In this document: piece by piece, positions 52,685-61,501 of the stretch | How the letters are laid out: each line of letters opens with the position of its first letter | How positions within the stretch are numbered: the first letter of the stretch is position 1 | Assembly (NCBI RefSeq): GCF_050916355.1 | Contig: NZ_CP136946.1 | Location: 620,001-684,000 of the forward strand | DNA: 64,000 nucleotides | From: Jeongeupia wiesaeckerbachi | GTDB lineage: Bacteria; Pseudomonadota; Gammaproteobacteria; Burkholderiales; Chitinibacteraceae | Reading direction: 5' to 3' | The notes under the pieces: model-generated | What the model was told of the DNA's origin: nothing | What the model saw: the letters and a program-made list of their open reading frames with translations, nothing else | Database searches by the model: none | Translations under genes and position numbers: made by a program

Positions 52685-54394
52685 ATGCCTGAATCGCCAC
52701 TCGTGTTGCTGCAAGAAAACCCCGCCATCGCATTGTTCCTTGCATTGACGGCAGGCTACGCCATTGGCCGTATCCGTTTTGGGCCGATCCAGCTCGGCGG
52801 CGTCTGCGGCACGCTGCTTGCGGCGCTGCTGATTGGCAACTTCGTTGATGTCCAGCCCGCGCCGGGCATCAAATCGCTGTTTTTCGCCCTCTTCATCTTC
52901 GCGCTCGGCTACGCCGGCGGGCCGCAGTTCTTTGCCAACCTGAACGCGAAGGGGCTGCGCCTCGGGCTTTTGTGTGCCGTAGAGGTCGCGGTGGTGCTGG
53001 CGCTGGTGATGGGTGCAACCTGGCTTTTCGGCCTCGATCAGGGCACCGCCGCGGGCTTGATGGCCGGCGCCGCCACCGAGTCTGCCGTGGTCGGGACGGC
53101 CTCCGATGCCGTTTCCAAACTGCCACTGGCGCCGGACGTGATCCAGAAGCTGCAGGCCAACGTCGTGACGGCCTACTCGATCACCTATGTCTTTGGCCTG
53201 ATCGCCATTGTCATTGCCACCAGCCAGCTGTTTCCGCTGCTGCTGAAAATCAACCTCAAGAAGGACGCCGAAGCGCTCTGGCAGCAGATGGGCGGGCTAA
53301 ATGGCAGCGAGGACGACACCGATCTGCAGGCGGCCCCCGAGGTGGTCGGACGCATTTACCGCATCGAAGCCGCGGCGGGAAAGCGGGTTGCCGACATCGA
53401 GACCGGCGTCGACGGCAAGGCCATCATCGAGCGGATCCGGCGTCATGGGAAACTGATCGATGCGACACCGGAACTGGTCCTGCAACAGGGCGATGCCGTC
53501 CTGCTTACCGGCCAGCGCGACAGTGTCCTGGCCTGCAGCCTCTTGCTGGGGCCCGAGGTCGCGCACGTTGCCGGGCTCGATTTCGCGGTAGAGATCGAAG
53601 ACGTCGTCTTCAACCGCCGCGACCTGGCGAAACAGGCACTGGGCGAGCTGCGCCGCGAGTTTCGCCGGACCGGGCTCAGCGAAGGGGTCCACCTGCTGGA
53701 AATACGCCGGCTGGGTGAGCCGCTGCCGCTGCTGCCCGACCTTCGCCTTCAGCCCGGCGACGTGATCCGCCTGCAGGGCTCGCCGCGCGACATCGCCAGA
53801 GTCAGCGCGCACATCGGCCGGCGCATCGACAAATCCGACGAAACCGACTTCACCTACGCCGGACTTGGCATCGTGCTCGGCATTCTGGTTGGCGCGCTGG
53901 GCGTGAAAATCGGCGGCGTCAATTTCTCGCTTGGCACCGGCGGCGGTGCGCTGCTGAGCGGCCTGCTGTTCGGCTGGTTTCAGGCACTGCGCCCCGACGT
54001 GGGCCATATTCCGGCCTCGGCGATCGAACTGATGAAAGACCTCGGTCTGGCAATGTTCATCGCCTGCGTCGGGCTGTCCTCGGGGCCGCAGGCAATGGCG
54101 CTGATCAAGAGCTACGGCATCGCGCTACCGATTACCGGCGTGCTGATCGCGCTGGTCCCGGCGACGCTGTCGCTGCTGCTCGGGCGTTTCGTCCTGAAGC
54201 TCGACAGCCCCGTGCTGCTCGGTGCCATTGCCGGCCAGCAATGCAGCACGCCGGCGCTGAGCGCCGTGGTCAACGCCGCCGGCAACACCACGCCGCTGCT
54301 CGGCTACACGATTACCTACGCCATTTCCAACATCGTGCTGCCGCTGATGGGGCCGCTGATCATTTTTCTGGCAGGTCAGATCGTCGTTCACTGA
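52685..54394 (+). CDS. aspT: Aspartate:alanine exchanger family protein AspT (first copy)
   Basis: 569 aa. It has the AAEx family layout: a membrane half (FALGYAGGPQFFANL), a central cytoplasmic region with two TrkA-C-like domains (about 205-375; VGRIYRIEAAAGKRVADIE, LLEIRRLGEPLPLLPDLRLQPGDVIRLQG), then a second membrane half (SLGTGGGALLSGLLFGWFQ, ATLSLLLGRFVL, GQQCSTPALSAVVNAAGN). The Tetragenococcus AspT swaps aspartate in for alanine out, making proton motive force. It is the first of an aspT-aspT-aspD operon, 41 bases before the second copy. The two AspT copies clearly diverge, so they are paralogues, not a frameshifted one. Confidence 0.88.
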   Translation: MPESPLVLLQENPAIALFLALTAGYAIGRIRFGPIQLGGVCGTLLAALLIGNFVDVQPAPGIKSLFFALFIFALGYAGGPQFFANLNAKGLRLGLLCAVEVAVVLALVMGATWLFGLDQGTAAGLMAGAATESAVVGTASDAVSKLPLAPDVIQKLQANVVTAYSITYVFGLIAIVIATSQLFPLLLKINLKKDAEALWQQMGGLNGSEDDTDLQAAPEVVGRIYRIEAAAGKRVADIETGVDGKAIIERIRRHGKLIDATPELVLQQGDAVLLTGQRDSVLACSLLLGPEVAHVAGLDFAVEIEDVVFNRRDLAKQALGELRREFRRTGLSEGVHLLEIRRLGEPLPLLPDLRLQPGDVIRLQGSPRDIARVSAHIGRRIDKSDETDFTYAGLGIVLGILVGALGVKIGGVNFSLGTGGGALLSGLLFGWFQALRPDVGHIPASAIELMKDLGLAMFIACVGLSSGPQAMALIKSYGIALPITGVLIALVPATLSLLLGRFVLKLDSPVLLGAIAGQQCSTPALSAVVNAAGNTTPLLGYTITYAISNIVLPLMGPLIIFLAGQIVVH

Positions 54395-54435
54395 CCCGCT
54401 TTTCCTGCAGTTGACCAACTAAAGAGGTGCGCACC

Positions 54436-56121
54436 GTGGATTGGTTACACGAAATCTTCAAGCGATCTCCAGAGATAGCGTTATTCCTCTCTCTGGCGCT
54501 CGGTTACCGAATCGGCAAGATCAATTTCGGCAAGTTCCAGCTGGGTGGTGTCGCCGGTTCGTTGCTGGTCGCGGTCGTGATCAGCCAGGTCGGCGTGTCG
54601 ATCGATCCGGGCGTCAAGTCGGTGCTGTTTGCGCTGTTCATTTACGCGGTCGGTTATGAGAGCGGTCCGCAGTTCTTCAACTCGCTTGGCAAGCAGTCGA
54701 TCCGCGAAATCATTCTCGCCATCGTCCTGTCCGCCACCGGTCTGCTGACCGTGGTCGTGCTGGCCAAGCTGACCGGGCTCGACAAAGGGCTTGCAGCCGG
54801 TATTGCAGCCGGTGGCCTGACGCAGTCGGCCATCATCGGCACGGCGGGCGATGCCCTTGCCAAGCTCGGTTTGCCGGCGGAGGAACTCACTCAGCTCCAG
54901 GCCAATGTCGCCATCGGCTATGCGGTGACCTATGTATTCGGCTCGTTCGGCGCGATCATCGTCTGCGTCAACATCCTGCCGAAGTTCATGGGCCGCAGCA
55001 TCCGTGACGACGCCATCGCGGCCGAAAGCGCCATGCAGGCCGGCGTGCAGGTACTCGGACCGGGGCAGCTCGCAGCGGTGCCGCAACTTGTTGGCCGGGT
55101 GTACCGCGTCGATAAGGCCGCCGGGCGTACCGTCGGTGAAATCGAGCAGTCGTCGACACCGCCGACCACGATCGAACGGGTCAAGCGCGGCGGCCAGATC
55201 ATCGCCGCGCCGGCCGAGTTCGTCCTGTCGCAGGACGACATCGTGCTGCTGGTCGGCCGGCGTACCGCCGTGCTCGAACAGGCCGGCGCGATCGGCCGCG
55301 AAGTCCACGGCGAAGCCGGCATGGACATCGCGATGCAGCGCATCGACATCGTGGTCACCAGCAAGCGGCTGCAGAACAAGTCGCTTGGCCAGATCGCCGC
55401 CGAAGCCTCGCCCGAGGTACGTCACGGCGCCTACGCGGTCGGGCTTTCGCGGATGGGCAAACCGTTGTCGATGTCGCCGGACACCATCGTCCAGACCGGT
55501 GACGTACTCACCGTCTACGGCGCGGAAAAGGACGTGAGTCGTGTTGCCGGGCTGGTGGGCTACACCGTGATCCACACCGAAAAAACCGACTTCGTCTACA
55601 TGGGCGCCGGTCTGGTGGTCGGCCTGCTGATCGGTTTGCTGGTCGTCAAGATCGGCTCGATTCCGCTCACGCTGGGCAGCGGCGGCGGCGCGCTGCTCTC
55701 GGGTCTGCTGTTCGGCTGGTACCGGGCCAAGAAACAGACCTTCGGCGCCATGCCGGGCGGCGCGGTGCAGATTCTCAAAGACCTCGGCCTTGCCGGCTTT
55801 GTCGTCGTCGTCGGCTTGTCGTCGGGCCTGCAGGCGGTCGAGACCGTCCGCGAGCACGGCTTCACGATCTTCCTCGTCGGCGTTGCGGTCACCATCATTC
55901 CGCTGCTGCTGACGATGCTGTTCGGCCGCTATGTGCTGCGCTACGACAACGTCGCCGTGTTCGCCGGTGCACTGTCGGGTTCGCGCAGCGCCAATCCGGC
56001 CTTCGGCGAAATCCTCGACAAGGCAGAAAACTCGATTCCCACCGTACCGTTCGCGATCACCTATGCGCTGGCCAACGTGCTGCTCACGTTGCTCGGTCCG
56101 CTGGTCATCGCCTTCATGTAA
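54436..56121 (+). CDS. aspT: Aspartate:alanine antiporter AspT (second copy)
   Basis: About 561 aa. Same domain order as the preceding gene: membrane half with YAVGYESGPQFFNSLGKQ, TrkA-C regions (VGRVYRVDKAAGRTVGEIE; VGLSRMGKPLSMSPDTIVQTGDVLTVYG), and a second membrane half with LGSGGGALLSGLLFGWYR and ALSGSRSANPAFGEILDKAENS. A GTG at 54436 is chosen because AGAGG lies 8 bases upstream; a GTG at 54427 is also in frame. Its nearness to aspD makes it the likelier true aspartate-alanine exchanger. It and the first copy may have different substrates or form a heteromer. Confidence 0.92.
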   Translation: MDWLHEIFKRSPEIALFLSLALGYRIGKINFGKFQLGGVAGSLLVAVVISQVGVSIDPGVKSVLFALFIYAVGYESGPQFFNSLGKQSIREIILAIVLSATGLLTVVVLAKLTGLDKGLAAGIAAGGLTQSAIIGTAGDALAKLGLPAEELTQLQANVAIGYAVTYVFGSFGAIIVCVNILPKFMGRSIRDDAIAAESAMQAGVQVLGPGQLAAVPQLVGRVYRVDKAAGRTVGEIEQSSTPPTTIERVKRGGQIIAAPAEFVLSQDDIVLLVGRRTAVLEQAGAIGREVHGEAGMDIAMQRIDIVVTSKRLQNKSLGQIAAEASPEVRHGAYAVGLSRMGKPLSMSPDTIVQTGDVLTVYGAEKDVSRVAGLVGYTVIHTEKTDFVYMGAGLVVGLLIGLLVVKIGSIPLTLGSGGGALLSGLLFGWYRAKKQTFGAMPGGAVQILKDLGLAGFVVVVGLSSGLQAVETVREHGFTIFLVGVAVTIIPLLLTMLFGRYVLRYDNVAVFAGALSGSRSANPAFGEILDKAENSIPTVPFAITYALANVLLTLLGPLVIAFM

Positions 56122-56159
56122 TCCCGTCGGCCCAAGCACGCATTCACAAGGAGTACACC

Positions 56160-57791
56160 ATGAGTTTCAACAACATCGAAGATTTCTCCGGTCTCAGCCC
56201 GTTCGAGCTGAAGGATGTGCTGATCAAGGCAGCCAGCCAGAGCGACAAGCTGATGCTCAATGCCGGCCGTGGCAACCCGAACTTCCTTGCCACCGTGCCG
56301 CGACACGGTTTCTTCCAGTTCGGCCTGTTTGCGATGACCGAATCGGAGCGCTCCTTCATCTACATGCCCGAAGGCGTCGGCGGTTTCCCGCAGCGCGACG
56401 GGATCGAAGCGCGTTTCGAGATTTTCACCAAGGCCCACGCCGGCACGCCGGGCATCGCCTTCATCGAGTCCGCCGTCTCCTATGTCCGCGACCAGCTCGG
56501 GCTGTCGGCCGGTGACTTCATCTACGAAATGTGTGAAGCCATCCTCGGCTGCAACTATCCGGTGCCGGATCGGATGCTGGTGCTGAGCGAGAAAATCGTC
56601 GCGCAATACATCCATCGCGAGATGATCGGCACCCACCCGTTCAAGGGCCATTTCGACATGTACGCGGTCGAAGGCGGCACGGCGGCGATGACCTATCTGT
56701 TCAACAGCCTGCGTGAAAACCACCTGATCGAGAAAGGCGACACGATCGCGCTGGGCATGCCGATCTTCACGCCCTACATCGAAATTCCCGAGCTCAACGA
56801 CTACCAGCTCAACGTCGTGCATGTGAATGCGCCGCCGGAAAACAACTGGCAGTTCACGACCAAGGAACTCGACAAGCTGCTCGACCCGAAGGTCAAGGCC
56901 TTCTTCCTCGTCAACCCGAGCAATCCGCCGTCGACGAAGATCAGCGACGAAGTGCTGGAATACATCGCCGGCATCGTCAAGCAGCGCCCGGACCTGATCA
57001 TCCTGACCGACGACGTCTACGGCACCTTTGCCGACAACTTCGTCTCGCTGTTCGCGATCTGCCCGTACAACACCATCCTGGTCTACTCGTACTCGAAGTA
57101 TTTCGGCGCGACCGGCTGGCGTCTGGGCGTGGTGGCAACGCACGAGGACAACGTGTTCGACGCCAGCATCGCCAAGCTGCCGGAAGCCAAGAAAAAGCAG
57201 CTGGACGAACGCTACGGTTCGATCACCACCGAACCGCGCAAGCTCAAGTTCATCGACCGTCTGGTCGCCGACAGCCGCACCGTCGCGCTCAACCACACCG
57301 CCGGTCTGTCGACGCCGGTGCAGGCGCAGATGGCGCTGTTCTCGCTGTTCGCGCTGATGGACGAGCCGGAGGCGTACAAGAGCGCGATGAAGCGCATCGT
57401 CCGTCGCCGCAAGGTCGCGCTCTATCGTGAGCTGGGCCTGCCGGTGCCGCATGATTCGAACACCATCGACTACTACCACCTGCTCGATTGGGAAACGATC
57501 CTGACCCAGCTGTACGACAAGGATTTCGCCGACTGGCTGTTCAGCTCGCTCAAGCCGAACGAAGGCTTGCTGCGGCTGGCGGAAGAAACCGGCATCGTCC
57601 TGCTGCCGGGCCAGGGTTTCGGCACCACCAATCCGTCGGGTCGCGTCTCGCTCGCCAACCTGAACGAGTCGGACTACGCGCGGATTGGCGCGGCGATCCG
57701 CAAGATCGCGGCCGAAGCCTATGCTCGCTATGAAGCAGCAGGTGGCAAGAAGGCACCGAAAGGCGGCACGGCAAAGAAGTCGAAAAAATAA
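56160..57791 (+). CDS. aspD: Aspartate 4-decarboxylase AspD
   Basis: 543 aa, PLP-dependent fold type I. It converts L-aspartate to L-alanine plus CO2, consuming a proton. Seen are LNAGRGNPNFLATVPRHGFF, NPSNPPSTKIS, LTDDVYGTFADNF, the PLP lysine in YSYSKYFGATGWRLG, and a long C-terminal domain ending in a Lys-rich tail (KKAPKGGTAKKSKK) that is not typical of the family core. Starting with AAGGAG upstream of ATG, it is the last gene of the operon. Together with AspT it forms a proton-consuming metabolic cycle useful for energy or acid tolerance. A terminator follows. Confidence 0.95.
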   Translation: MSFNNIEDFSGLSPFELKDVLIKAASQSDKLMLNAGRGNPNFLATVPRHGFFQFGLFAMTESERSFIYMPEGVGGFPQRDGIEARFEIFTKAHAGTPGIAFIESAVSYVRDQLGLSAGDFIYEMCEAILGCNYPVPDRMLVLSEKIVAQYIHREMIGTHPFKGHFDMYAVEGGTAAMTYLFNSLRENHLIEKGDTIALGMPIFTPYIEIPELNDYQLNVVHVNAPPENNWQFTTKELDKLLDPKVKAFFLVNPSNPPSTKISDEVLEYIAGIVKQRPDLIILTDDVYGTFADNFVSLFAICPYNTILVYSYSKYFGATGWRLGVVATHEDNVFDASIAKLPEAKKKQLDERYGSITTEPRKLKFIDRLVADSRTVALNHTAGLSTPVQAQMALFSLFALMDEPEAYKSAMKRIVRRRKVALYRELGLPVPHDSNTIDYYHLLDWETILTQLYDKDFADWLFSSLKPNEGLLRLAEETGIVLLPGQGFGTTNPSGRVSLANLNESDYARIGAAIRKIAAEAYARYEAAGGKKAPKGGTAKKSKK

Positions 57792-57821
57792 GCGGCGTCA
57801 CGCACTGAACACCGCCCCCCG

Positions 57822-57848
57822 AAGCCCCGCAGCGATGCGGGGCTTTTT
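57822..57848 (+). terminator. Intrinsic terminator of the aspT-aspT-aspD operon
   Basis: AAGCCCCGCA-GCGA-TGCGGGGCTT is a perfect 10-bp stem followed by T5 in all. It lies 30 bases after the aspD stop. Confidence 0.92.
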
Positions 57849-57935
57849 CATGAAACTCAGCAATCAAAGTAAGGCGTCGGCAGGACGATTCACTTACGTT
57901 ACCGGGATTGCCTTTGACCCACCCGCAAGACCTCG

Positions 57936-58073
57936 GTGATGCCCGCCTCCGCCGACTACCGGTACCGCGCCGATGAGCGCTTCGACTTCGAATCCTGGCG
58001 CCAGCAGTGCCCGCCGATGGCATCCGGCCTGCCAGGTCCGATCGGTTTGCAGTCTGCCGGGGCGCTGCCGTGA
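57936..58073 (+). pseudogene. Truncated EthD-like gene remnant (decayed duplicate)
   Basis: A 45-codon frame starts at GTG 57936 and stops at TGA 58071-58073. Its residues ASADYRYRADERFDFESWRQQ...PMASGLPGPIGLQ align with ASAYYPYSADARFDFDYYRQQ...PMVLRLLGPFGLQ of the intact EthD gene at 58641. After that point the sequence is lost and the frame runs directly into the start of the membrane-protein gene, keeping the GTGA overlap that the intact pair has as ATGA. It is a deleted duplicate; no function is expected beyond ribosome delivery to the next gene. Confidence 0.75.
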
Positions 58074-58414
58074 TCAAGCAGTTCGTCCTCGATTACCTGC
58101 TTCCGGGGCTCGTGAGTACCGGGCTGTGCAGCTTTCTGCTGTTCGTCCTGTTTGCGCGCCTGACCTACGACTATCTGGCGACGCATTATCACGACCTGCT
58201 GTCGTCACGACCGACCAACGGGCTGCACGACTCCGATGCCAACGGCGCCTTCATGGCCGACGTCTGGCAGGTCGGGCGCAACGGCGAATGGCGCCGGATC
58301 GATTCGCCGTTCTGGCGGGGCTTCTTCTGGCTGACGATGACGACCGGCGGCCTCATGCTAGTCAGCCTGACCGGCCTGATAGCGATCTTCATGTTCCCGC
58401 ACTGGTGGCGCTAG
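58070..58414 (+). CDS. Small two-TM membrane protein (copy 1 of a tandem duplicate)
   Basis: 114 aa. TM1 is about residues 8-31 (VLDYLLPGLVSTGLCSFLLFVLFARL), a polar middle carries WQVGRNGEWRRIDSPFWRGFFW, and TM2 is about 86-110, ending FPHWWR. It aligns without gaps to the protein at 58949-59293, identical at roughly two-thirds of positions by eye. The start is GTG, overlapping the EthD remnant stop (GTGA). No family is recognised; the conserved WRRI(D/E)SPFWRGFFW loop is the distinguishing feature. Confidence 0.75.
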   Translation: MIKQFVLDYLLPGLVSTGLCSFLLFVLFARLTYDYLATHYHDLLSSRPTNGLHDSDANGAFMADVWQVGRNGEWRRIDSPFWRGFFWLTMTTGGLMLVSLTGLIAIFMFPHWWR

Positions 58415-58640
58415 CAACGCCCGATGCTCCGACACCCGGACAGCCGCCGGTCCGTCCTGCCATGAGCCTGATACCGGCCGGGGCATGAAAGGCCACACGG
58501 CAAGGACATCGAAAGTGCGTGCAAGCGCTGCGGCAATACGGAGCCTTTCTGTTGCATGAACAGCAACGACTACATACTTTCCATAAGGTGAATTACCTAG
58601 TCAGTCTAAAGTGGATTTTTTACCCGCAATGGAGACTCCG

Positions 58641-58952
58641 GTGATCCTTGCCTCTGCCTACTACCCGTACAGTGCCGACGCGCGCTTCGACTTCGATTAC
58701 TACCGCCAGCAGCATCTGCCGATGGTGCTGCGGCTGCTGGGTCCCTTCGGCTTGCAGCGCGCCGAGGTGGTCCGTGGCGTTCCGGCACTCGACGGCGCCA
58801 CGCCGCGCTTTCTGGCCGTCGGCCAGCTGTACTTCACCGATCTTGCACGTCTGGCCGACGGACTGGCGGCCCATGGTGACGACATCCTCGCCGACGTTCC
58901 CAATTACACCGATCTCACGCCCGACATCCAGCTCGCCGAGGTGCTCGCATGA
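58641..58952 (+). CDS. EthD-family protein (dimeric alpha/beta-barrel)
   Basis: 103 aa. It carries the EthD pattern: an N-terminal strand ILASAYYPYSADARFDFDYYRQQHLPMVLRLLGPFG followed by RAEVVRGVP and a later FLAVGQLYFTDLARLADGLA. EthD proteins are small ferredoxin-like barrels that accompany oxidations in some pathways but usually have no proven activity. The GTG at 58641 has GGAG 6 bases upstream; an ATG at 58629 and a GTG at 58611 are in frame. Its stop overlaps the next gene as ATGA. Confidence 0.82.
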   Translation: MILASAYYPYSADARFDFDYYRQQHLPMVLRLLGPFGLQRAEVVRGVPALDGATPRFLAVGQLYFTDLARLADGLAAHGDDILADVPNYTDLTPDIQLAEVLA

Positions 58953-59293
58953 TCAAGCAGTTCGTACTCGACACGCTGATTCCGCTACTGGTGTCCGGCA
59001 GCCTGGGGGGTTTTCTGTTGTTCGTGCTGCTGGCGCGGCTGGTCTACGACCATCTGGAAACGCATTACCGCGACGCCCTGTCGTCCCCGGCCACGCACGG
59101 ATTTCTCGAAACCGATTCGATGGGCGGCTATATGGCCGAAGTCTGGCGTGTCGGCCGTAGCGGCGATTGGCGGCGGATCGAATCGCCGTTCTGGCGTGGC
59201 TTTTTCTGGCTGGCGATCACCGCCGGCGGCGTGATGCTGCTGAGCTTGGTCGGCATGATCACGATCTTCATGTTTCCCAGCTGGTGGCGCTGA
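58949..59293 (+). CDS. Small two-TM membrane protein (copy 2 of a tandem duplicate)
   Basis: 114 aa. TM1 is about residues 8-33 and TM2 about 84-108. The loop WRVGRSGDWRRIESPFWRGFFW and the ending FPSWWR match copy 1. It is translationally coupled to the EthD gene by a 4-base overlap, and the same pairing is kept (in decayed form) in copy 1, so the EthD protein and this membrane protein probably work together. No function is known. Confidence 0.78.
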   Translation: MIKQFVLDTLIPLLVSGSLGGFLLFVLLARLVYDHLETHYRDALSSPATHGFLETDSMGGYMAEVWRVGRSGDWRRIESPFWRGFFWLAITAGGVMLLSLVGMITIFMFPSWWR

Positions 59294-59403
59294 CCGCATG
59301 GCGGCAGGAAACCGCCGTCCATCTCCCGGGCACGAACCTTATGGCGTCGCAATGCACTGAGCGTGGGCGCAATTCGCGCCCCTTGATTTCTCAGGACTTT
59401 CCC

Positions 59404-59880
59404 ATGCATTCATTTCCCCTCGCCTTGTTTGCCGCCGCCAGCCTGACCCTGTCTGGCACGGCCCTTGCCAAGGCGCCCAGCTGCGCCAAGACCGGTGACG
59501 CCGCCGTCGCCGGCCTGTTCGACCAATGGAACGCCGCGCTGGCGACGAACAACCCGGACAAGGTGGCCGACCGCTACTGGCCCGATGCGGTGCTGCTGCC
59601 GACGGTCTCGAACACGCCGCGCACCGACCGCGCCAGCATCCGTGCCTATTTCGTCGATTTCCTGCAAAAGCATCCGCAAGGCAAGATCGACACCCGCACG
59701 ATCAAGATCAACTGCAATACCGCTGTCGACATGGGCACCTACACGTTTACGCTGCAGGACAAGGACGGCCACAGCAAGCAGGTCGCGGCGCGCTACACCT
59801 ATGTGTACGAAAATCGCGGCGGCAGCTGGAAGATCCTGCACCACCATTCGTCGGCAATGCCGGAAGCGGTCACCAAGTAA
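59404..59880 (+). CDS. Secreted SnoaL-like protein (SgcJ/EcaC, DUF4440 type)
   Basis: 158 aa. It has a signal peptide (about 1-22, ending ALA-KAP). The NTF2-like domain follows: AAVAGLFDQWNAALATNNPDKVADRYWPDAVLLPTVSNTPRTDRASIRAYFVDFL, then DMGTYTFTLQDKDGHSKQVAARYTYVYENRGGSWKILHHHSSAMP. The pattern fits the SgcJ/EcaC branch of cone-shaped NTF2-like proteins, some of which bind small ligands. No catalytic residue can be assigned. The ATG at 59404 follows ATTTCTCAGGA, a fair ribosome site. It is monocistronic. Confidence 0.87.
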   Translation: MHSFPLALFAAASLTLSGTALAKAPSCAKTGDAAVAGLFDQWNAALATNNPDKVADRYWPDAVLLPTVSNTPRTDRASIRAYFVDFLQKHPQGKIDTRTIKINCNTAVDMGTYTFTLQDKDGHSKQVAARYTYVYENRGGSWKILHHHSSAMPEAVTK

Positions 59881-59989
59881 TCAACCCCGCAAACCGCCAG
59901 TCAGTCTGGCGGCGCGCACATCCGACAAACGGCGACTGCCGGACCAGCGGCAGGAATATGCTAAGTGAATCAATTGCTTGGCACCGCCC

Positions 59990-61468
59990 ATGCGCTTGCT
60001 CCGCCTTTTTGCCGGCACGCCCAACCGGCTTGCGCTCACGCTCACGGCGCTGTACGTGCTGTGCGGCTATGGCAGCGTTTTTCTGGCGCGACTGGCGGCG
60101 GGGCCACTGCCGGTGCTCGAATTCGCCGCCGGCGCTGGCCTGATCTGCCTGCTGCTCGGCGGCCGGCGCGGTTATGTCAGCGTCTGGCTTGGCAGCGTCA
60201 TCGTCCAGCTGCCGCAACTGGCGATGATGCTCGAGCTGCAATCGGCGCTGCTGCTCGCCGTGCTGCTGGCGCTGGTCAGCGTTACCGAAGCTCATCTCGC
60301 ACGCATCGGCTGGCGCAACAGCGAGATGCGCATCCGTCACCCGCTGCTGCGCGAACCGCGCGAACTTGCCCACTTCTGGCTCTACGTGGCGATGCTGCCG
60401 CCGCTGCTGACCCAGCCGCTGCAGCTGCTGTTGCTGAACCTCGCCGGCATCGGCAGCGAACGCAGCCTGATCGAAACCGGCTGGTACCTGATGATGCTGA
60501 TCCTCGGGCACGCCAGCGGACTGTTCCTGCTTGGCCCCTGCTATGCCGGCTGGCGCGACCGCGGCCGCTGGCCACGCCTGAACTCGCTGCCGTGGTGGTG
60601 GATCGCCGCCTTCGTTGCCGTGCTGGCCTGCGCCTTCCTCGTTTACCGTCACACGCTGATGCTGGTGCTGCCGCTATTGCTGGTGATGGCAATTCAGCAC
60701 GGCCTGCCGGGAACCGGGTTGGCGATGCTGATGCTGGCGCTCGCCAGCGTGACCGCCACCGCGCGCGGCCTGGGCATCTTCGCCGGCGGCATGCCCGGGC
60801 TGTCGTTTCTCAATCTGCAGGTCTTCCTGTTCTCGACCGGTTTCATGCTGCACTACCTCGCGCTCGCGCAGTCGCTGCTGCTGCGTCACCGGATGCGGCT
60901 CGAGGCCGAAGTCATCGCGCGCACCGAGGCGCTGGCGGCAAGCAATGCCAAGCTGGCCGAGCTGGCGACCATCGATGCACTGACCGGCGTGCGCAACCGG
61001 CGCGAATGGCTGCGCCGCGCGACCGAGCAATTGCTGCAGGCAAGGCGCTATCCTGCGCCGCTGAGCGTGCTGGTGCTCGACCTCGACCACTTCAAGCTGA
61101 TCAACGACCGGCACGGCCACCATGCCGGCGATCTGGCGCTGTGCGCCGCCTGCGATGCCTGCACCGCCGCACTGCGCGTCAGCGACAGCTTCGGCCGCTG
61201 GGGCGGCGAGGAGTTCGCCGTGCTGCTGCCGGCCACCAGCGAGGAGGAATCGCGCCGCGTCGCCGAAAAGCTGCGCCAGACCATCGCCGCCATCCGCATT
61301 CCGCTCGACACCGGCGCGGTCATCCGCATCACCGTCAGCATCGGCATGGCATCGCTGCGCGACGACGATCACGACCTCGAGCGCCTGATCCGCCGCGCCG
61401 ACGACGCGCTGTATCGGGCCAAACGCGGCGGCCGTGATTGCGTCGTCTGCGACAACGGCGACGGGTAG
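59990..61468 (+). CDS. Membrane diguanylate cyclase with MASE1-like sensor
   Basis: 492 aa. The N-terminal about 300 residues form eight or so hydrophobic helices (e.g. LPVLEFAAGAGLICLLLGGRRGYVSVWLGS, FFIAFV-like segments) resembling a MASE1 sensor. A helical linker (RLEAEVIARTEALAASNAKLAELATIDALTGVRNRREWL) leads to GGDEF: the catalytic motif is GGEEF (GRWGGEEFAVLLP), and the I-site RVSD lies five residues upstream. It should be an active, product-inhibited cyclase at the inner membrane. The ATG at 59990 is chosen over a TTG at 59978. Confidence 0.88.
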   Translation: MRLLRLFAGTPNRLALTLTALYVLCGYGSVFLARLAAGPLPVLEFAAGAGLICLLLGGRRGYVSVWLGSVIVQLPQLAMMLELQSALLLAVLLALVSVTEAHLARIGWRNSEMRIRHPLLREPRELAHFWLYVAMLPPLLTQPLQLLLLNLAGIGSERSLIETGWYLMMLILGHASGLFLLGPCYAGWRDRGRWPRLNSLPWWWIAAFVAVLACAFLVYRHTLMLVLPLLLVMAIQHGLPGTGLAMLMLALASVTATARGLGIFAGGMPGLSFLNLQVFLFSTGFMLHYLALAQSLLLRHRMRLEAEVIARTEALAASNAKLAELATIDALTGVRNRREWLRRATEQLLQARRYPAPLSVLVLDLDHFKLINDRHGHHAGDLALCAACDACTAALRVSDSFGRWGGEEFAVLLPATSEEESRRVAEKLRQTIAAIRIPLDTGAVIRITVSIGMASLRDDDHDLERLIRRADDALYRAKRGGRDCVVCDNGDG

Positions 61469-61501
61469 AATGGCACGCCCTGCCCCTACGTTCGGTCCGC
61501 C

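Noticed and set aside
52685..56121. The two AspT genes as one frameshifted or duplicated-in-error gene
   Set aside because: Each has the complete membrane-TrkA-TrkA-membrane layout and they differ throughout, so they are separate paralogues.
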